Positions 60,693-64,000 of a stretch of DNA of 64,000 nucleotides are shown one piece after another (within the stretch, counting starts at the first letter, position 1; the number at the start of each line of letters is the position of its first letter). The stretch lies in contig JBAZXW010000023.1 of the NCBI GenBank assembly GCA_041659605.1, positions 1 through 64,000 of the forward strand. Reading direction: 5' to 3'. The stretch comes from Solimonas sp041659605. GTDB lineage: Bacteria; Pseudomonadota; Gammaproteobacteria; Nevskiales; Nevskiaceae. The translations under genes and the position numbers were made by a program. Below the pieces are notes generated by a model. It was not told the origin of the DNA. It ran no database searches and worked only from the letters and a program-made list of their open reading frames with translations.

Positions 60693-62185
60693 ACGATCTC
60701 CGGGTGATCCTCCAGATAGTCGAGCGCGAAGGCGATTTCGCCGGCGCTCTCGGCATGCAGCGTGAACAGCGGCTGCCCGGCGATCACAGCATCGCCGACG
60801 CGCACGTGCAGGTCGAGCCCGGCGGCGGGTGCGCGCGGCGCCCCGGCCAGCTTGGCCAGGCGCGACAGCTTGCGGTTGTCGATCGCCGCGACGCGGCCGC
60901 CACCGCGCGCCGGCCACGGTCGGTGAAAGCGCGACTTCGGCGGCTCGCGCAAACCGCCCTGTGCCTCGGCGATGGCCTGGAACTTGGACCACGCGGCACC
61001 GCTGCCCAGCACCGACTCGGCCGCCGCGCGGCCGGCACCGGAATCCGAATGTCCGGCCAGTTCGAGCACCGCGCCCGCAAGGTCGATGGCGCGGTCACGC
61101 AGGCTCTGCGACGCGCCTTCGCGGTTCTGCAGCACGGCGAGCACGTCGCGCGCCTCCAGCGCCGGACCGATGCCGCTGCCGACCGGTTGCGTGCCGTCGG
61201 TCAGCAGCGTGCACACCTGCAGCCCCAGCGCCGCGCCCACCGTCGTCAGGCGATCGGCGAGCTCCTGCCCTGCGGCCTCGGTGCGCACTTTTGCGGTCGG
61301 TCCGACCGGGATGTCGATCACCGCATGCGTCGAGCCGGCCGCCAGCTTCTTCGACAGCACGCTCGCGACCAGCTGGCCCTCGCTGTCGAAATCCAGCGGG
61401 CGCTCGACGCGAATCAGCACGTCGTCGGCCGGCGACAGGCGCACCGAGCCGCCCCAGGCGATGCAGCCGCCCTCCTGCTCGACGACGCGACGCATCTGCT
61501 CCAGGCTCAGCTCGACCGGCGCCAGCGTCTCCATCGTGTCGGCGGTGCCGGCCGGCGAGGTGATCGCGCGCGACGAGGTCTTCGGAATCGTCAGGCCGCA
61601 GGCAGCGACGATCGGTACGATGATCAGCGTCGTGCGATTGCCCGGCAGACCGCCGATGCAGTGCTTGTCCATCACCGGCTTGCGGGCCCACGACAGACGG
61701 TCGCCGACCTCGACCATCGCCCGCGTCAACGCGATGGTCTCGTCGCGATTCAGGCGGTCGCCGGCACAGGCGGTGACGAACGCCGCCAGTTCCAGTTCAG
61801 AGTAACGGCCGGCAGCGACGTCGCGCACGATCGCGGCGATGCCGGCCTCGCTCAGCGTGCGGCCGTAGACCTTGGCACGCAGGGCGGACAGCGATTCCAG
61901 CGGATCCGGATGCCGCAGTTCGACGGTGTCGCCCTCGTGGGCGCCGATCAGGCGCCAGGCCGACTCCGACAGTGCCGCCTCGTCGGCGGCCAGCCAGTCC
62001 GCCGACACGACGTTGAGTGTCGCCACCAGCCGATGATGATTGCGCCGGATCTCGACCCTGGACTGCGCCTCGAACCCCTCCGACCGGCACACCGCGCAGT
62101 CGTCGCGCATGAAGATCACCGCCGACTGATAGGTGTCGATGCCGGCCCGCCGCAGGCGTACCAGCGCGGATGCGCGATTGGGCAT
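60662..62185 (-). CDS. Thymidine/AMP phosphorylase family, type 2
   Basis: 507 residues, longer than normal thymidine phosphorylase (about 440) by the 80-residue N-terminal domain typical of archaeal AMP phosphorylases and the bacterial type 2 group. Phosphate and substrate motifs are GDRLSWARKPVMDKHCIGGL, PGNRTTLIIVPIVAACGL, KTSSRAITSPAGTADTMETL and DFDSEGQLVASVLSKKLAAG. It should split a nucleoside or nucleotide with phosphate; AMP to ribose 1,5-bisphosphate is possible but not shown. It begins three bases after the zinc-ribbon gene and overlaps the PRPP-synthetase-like gene. Confidence 0.9.
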   Translation of the reverse strand: MPNRASALVRLRRAGIDTYQSAVIFMRDDCAVCRSEGFEAQSRVEIRRNHHRLVATLNVVSADWLAADEAALSESAWRLIGAHEGDTVELRHPDPLESLSALRAKVYGRTLSEAGIAAIVRDVAAGRYSELELAAFVTACAGDRLNRDETIALTRAMVEVGDRLSWARKPVMDKHCIGGLPGNRTTLIIVPIVAACGLTIPKTSSRAITSPAGTADTMETLAPVELSLEQMRRVVEQEGGCIAWGGSVRLSPADDVLIRVERPLDFDSEGQLVASVLSKKLAAGSTHAVIDIPVGPTAKVRTEAAGQELADRLTTVGAALGLQVCTLLTDGTQPVGSGIGPALEARDVLAVLQNREGASQSLRDRAIDLAGAVLELAGHSDSGAGRAAAESVLGSGAAWSKFQAIAEAQGGLREPPKSRFHRPWPARGGGRVAAIDNRKLSRLAKLAGAPRAPAAGLDLHVRVGDAVIAGQPLFTLHAESAGEIAFALDYLEDHPEIVCLTNAPTND

Positions 62186-62188
62186 CGG

Positions 62189-62401
62189 TCAGATACGATC
62201 GGTCGGCACTTCGTCGCCCGGGCTTTCCAGCACCCAGTGGTGCGTGCCCTTCATCGGGTCGAACTCCTGTTCCACCAGCGCCTCGGCGCTGCAGTGCAGG
62301 CAGCGCACGCGCTTACCGACGACCAGATCGGCCTGGGGCACGGAGATTTCCTCACCGCACTCGGGGCAGGGGCATCCGACCGCGTCTTGATTGCGTTTCA
62401 T
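62189..62401 (-). CDS. Small zinc-ribbon protein
   Basis: 70 residues. Two zinc knuckles, CPCPECGEEI (10-19) and VRCLHCSAEA (32-41), with an acidic C-terminus (EQEFDPMKGTHHWVLESPGD). The ribbon and acidic tail recall LysW-type carrier proteins, but the characteristic C-terminal EDWGE is absent. It starts the module with the phosphorylase (three-base gap) and the PRPP-synthetase-like gene. An FNR-like box lies upstream of its start. Confidence 0.78.
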   Translation of the reverse strand: MKRNQDAVGCPCPECGEEISVPQADLVVGKRVRCLHCSAEALVEQEFDPMKGTHHWVLESPGDEVPTDRI

Positions 62402-62466
62402 GTCGTTTTTCCGGATGTGCTGAAAACCAGCGTATCGACATTAGCCCAGCGTGCGAACACTGCGAA

Positions 62467-62480
62467 CTGATCCCGGTCAA
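62467..62480 (-). promoter_or_regulatory. FNR-like box before the zinc-ribbon operon
   Basis: On the minus strand TTGACCGGGATCAG, nine of ten half-site bases of the FNR/Anr form. Its centre is 72.5 bases before the zinc-ribbon start, so a class II start would leave a leader of about 30 bases. The -10 is weak (TAATGT region). Confidence 0.55.
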
Positions 62481-62511
62481 TTCGCCCGGCTGCGCTCGAC
62501 GCGCATGGAGC

Positions 62512-62541
62512 GCATGCAAAGCACGGGGTGCATGCAAAGCA
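62512..62541 (+). repeat. 12-base direct repeat
   Basis: GCATGCAAAGCA occurs at 62512-62523 and 62530-62541, an 18-base period. The second copy lies in the loop and arms of the hairpin described next. Confidence 0.8.
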
Positions 62542-62550
62542 TGCACCCCG
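62524..62550 (+). other. Perfect hairpin upstream of the USP promoter
   Basis: CGGGGTGCATGC-AAA-GCATGCACCCCG, a perfect 12-bp stem with a three-base loop, directly before the FNR-type box at 62553. Only TTT follows, so it is a weak terminator at best. It could insulate the divergent promoters or be a binding site. Confidence 0.65.
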
Positions 62551-62552
62551 AT

Positions 62553-62566
62553 TTGACGAGGATCAA
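62553..62566 (+). promoter_or_regulatory. FNR/Anr-type box before the USP gene
   Basis: TTGACGAGGATCAA (TTGAC-N4-ATCAA), both half sites good. Centre at 62559.5; a class II start would lie near 62601, 21 bases before the ATG at 62622, with CACGAT at the -10 position. Confidence 0.75.
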
Positions 62567-62621
62567 TGCTCTACTGCTTCTGTATCCTCACGATGCTCAC
62601 CTCACGACAGGAGCGCATACG

Positions 62622-63599
62622 ATGAGTCAATACCAGCGGATTCTGATGATCGCCGATCCGGCGTTGCGGCGCACGCCTGCAGTCGAACGGGCCGCGCGGC
62701 TGGCCAAGACCACCGGCGCTGAGCTTCACCTGTGCGTATTCGACTATCACGCGACGATTGCCGCGGTCGGCAGCGTCTCCGAGGAAGTCATGGCGCTGGC
62801 CAAGACCAGCTTCCTGCGCGAACGCGAAGAGTGGCTGGACGAGCAGGCACGCTCGCTGTCCGCCGACGGCTTGCGCGTGCAGACCGACGTGATCTGGGGC
62901 AAGCCGATCCACGAGAAGATCATCGGCAAGGTCGCGGAGGTCGCACCCGACCTCGTCATCAAGGACGTGCATCGCGAGCCCGCGCTCAAGCGCCTGCTGT
63001 ACACGCCGCTCGACTGGCAGCTGATGCGCCTGTGCCCGTCGCCGCTGCTGCTGGTCAACGCGCAATCGCATCCGCTGCCCAAGCGGGTGATCGCCGCGGT
63101 CGACACCGGCGCACTGGGCGCCGACGCCGATGCGCTCAACGACCGCATCGTGCACGCGGCGCTGCAGCTCGCCCTGCAATGCAACGCCAGCCTGCACCTG
63201 GCCCACGCCTTCGACGGCCTGGCGACGGTGGCGATGGTCGATCCGCAGGGCGACGGCCAGCTGATCGGCGAGGCCTACGAAACGCTGCGCCGGCTGCGCC
63301 ACGACAACTTCGACGCGTTTGCGGCCCGCCACGGCGTGGCCGACGAGCGCAAGCACTTCCTCGACGGTCCGGCGCCCGATGCCATCGCCGACCTAGCACA
63401 GTTCGCCGAAGCGGACGTCGTCGCCGTCGGCACGGTCTATCGCGACGGGCTGGAACGCCTGATCGTCGGCAGCAGCGCCGAGCGCATCCTGCAACGCCTG
63501 AACTGCGACGTGCTGGTGGTCAAGCCGGCGGAATTCATCCGCGCGCTTGCCAAGCATCTCGATATTCCCGAGGAGTTGCTGCCACACGTCCCTGCGTGA
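62622..63599 (+). CDS. Tandem universal stress protein (UspE-like)
   Basis: 325 residues with two USP domains. The first (about 1-145) starts MSQYQRILMIADPALRRTPA and has VIWGKPIHEKIIGKVAEVAP but lacks a clear ATP-binding G-x2-G-x9-G-S/T. The second (about 150-310) has VVAVGTVYRDGLERLIVGSS and AERILQRLNCDVLVVKPAEF, which keeps the motif. UspE-like proteins protect cells in low oxygen or stasis. AGGAG precedes the ATG. The FNR box upstream fits. The stop overlaps the start of an ABC ATPase gene (TGATG). Confidence 0.92.
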   Translation: MSQYQRILMIADPALRRTPAVERAARLAKTTGAELHLCVFDYHATIAAVGSVSEEVMALAKTSFLREREEWLDEQARSLSADGLRVQTDVIWGKPIHEKIIGKVAEVAPDLVIKDVHREPALKRLLYTPLDWQLMRLCPSPLLLVNAQSHPLPKRVIAAVDTGALGADADALNDRIVHAALQLALQCNASLHLAHAFDGLATVAMVDPQGDGQLIGEAYETLRRLRHDNFDAFAARHGVADERKHFLDGPAPDAIADLAQFAEADVVAVGTVYRDGLERLIVGSSAERILQRLNCDVLVVKPAEFIRALAKHLDIPEELLPHVPA

Positions 63600-64000
63600 T
63601 GGAGCCCGTCCTGCTGGCTACGCGCAGTCTGACCAAGGTCTATGACGGCGATGTACCGGTGCAGGCACTGCGTGGCGTCGACCTGGATCTGCGCGCCGGC
63701 GAGTTCGTCGTCTTGCTGGGCGCCTCCGGCAGCGGCAAATCGACGCTGCTGAACATCCTCGGCGGCCTGGAAACCGCGACCTCTGGGACGGTGACCTATC
63801 GCGATCATGACCTGACCCGGGCCGACGACCGCGCACTGACGCGCTACCGGCGCGAGCACGTCGGTTTCGTGTTCCAGTTCTACAACCTGATCGCCAGCCT
63901 GACCGCGCGAGAAAACGTCGAGGTCGTCACCGAGATCGCCACACGGCCGCTCGACGCCGATGCCGCGCTGCGCGCGGTCGGTCTGGATCACCGGCTCGAT
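63599..64000 (+). CDS. ABC transporter ATPase, LolD/MacB type (cut by window end)
   Basis: The first 134 codons are visible. They read MEPVLLATRSLTKVYDGDVP, then Walker A LLGASGSGKSTLLNIL (about 38-53), GLETATSGTVTYRDHDLTRA and the Q loop VGFVFQFYNLIASLTARENV. This is the LolD/MacB/DevA class, which pairs with FtsX-like permeases for export or membrane extraction. Signature and Walker B lie beyond the window. It starts within the USP stop (TGATG), so the two are coupled. Confidence 0.92.
   Translation, partial: MEPVLLATRSLTKVYDGDVPVQALRGVDLDLRAGEFVVLLGASGSGKSTLLNILGGLETATSGTVTYRDHDLTRADDRALTRYRREHVGFVFQFYNLIASLTARENVEVVTEIATRPLDADAALRAVGLDHRLD

Overview
The window is a 64 kb stretch of high-GC, densely packed chromosome from a Gram-negative aerobe. 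Several signs point to a gammaproteobacterium of the Xanthomonadales/Nevskiales (Lysobacterales) type: LPS heptose genes, a rpoN-hpf-ptsN-hprK-rapZ-PTS block, pilT/pilU beside yggS, a cbb3 oxidase cluster, and short GTAG-headed palindromes of the REP type scattered between genes. I see no tRNA, rRNA, phage, complete insertion sequence or CRISPR array. No gene-free gap exceeds 300 bases.

Layout. (1) 0.1-2.0 kb: an EamA transporter and an HxlR regulator, divergent from a carboxymuconolactone decarboxylase-like gene, with a strong dyad between them. (2) 2.0-14.2 kb: an envelope-glycan locus with hldE, ilvE, a GT9 heptosyltransferase, four GT4 glycosyltransferases, an AsnB-type amidotransferase, two sulfotransferases and an FkbM methyltransferase. 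(3) 14.2-19.2 kb: glnE translationally coupled behind a hotdog-like protein and an amidase. (4) 19.3-34.7 kb: metabolism, membrane and envelope genes (methyltransferase-like membrane protein, DUF486, Bax-inhibitor family, SulP, class V PLP enzyme, EipA/TerB/outer-membrane trio, hydrolase, an unknown exported protein, HTTM-DUF393, TatD, ilvD, 1-Cys peroxiredoxin, MATE). (5) 34.7-39.5 kb: three tandem retraction ATPases (extra paralogue, PilU, PilT), then yggS and rpiA. (6) 39.5-42 kb: an RRM protein, a RhlE-like helicase and a DUF4399 protein. (7) 42-50 kb: rpoN, hpf, ptsN, an N-terminally short hprK, rapZ, an EIIA(Man)-type protein, HPr, enzyme I and mgtE. (8) 50-64 kb: a low-oxygen respiration region. 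It holds ccoN-O-Q-x-P-y-G-H(short)-I-S, then a DksA-like/ferritin-like/SafE/TrxC operon, and on the other side a PRPP-synthetase-like gene, a type-2 thymidine/AMP phosphorylase, a zinc ribbon, a double USP protein and the start of an ABC ATPase.

How it fits together. Four FNR/Anr-type boxes (TTGAC-N4-GTCAA or close variants) lie in region 8: before ccoN, before the DksA-like operon, and two in the gap between the zinc ribbon and the USP gene. They suggest one oxygen-responsive regulon joining cbb3 oxidase, its assembly factors, redox and stress proteins and an unusual nucleotide-phosphorolysis/PRPP module. The PTS block has no sugar permease and looks purely regulatory. The glycan locus suggests a sulfated and possibly amidated surface polysaccharide or LPS core.

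The most distinctive observations are: GTAG heads of REP-like palindromes that form the stop codons of several genes; HprK without its N-terminal domain; FixH reduced to its membrane anchor; an extra CcoP-like membrane peptide; an mgtE leader able to form alternative hairpins over the start codon; and the FNR-linked phosphorylase cluster.
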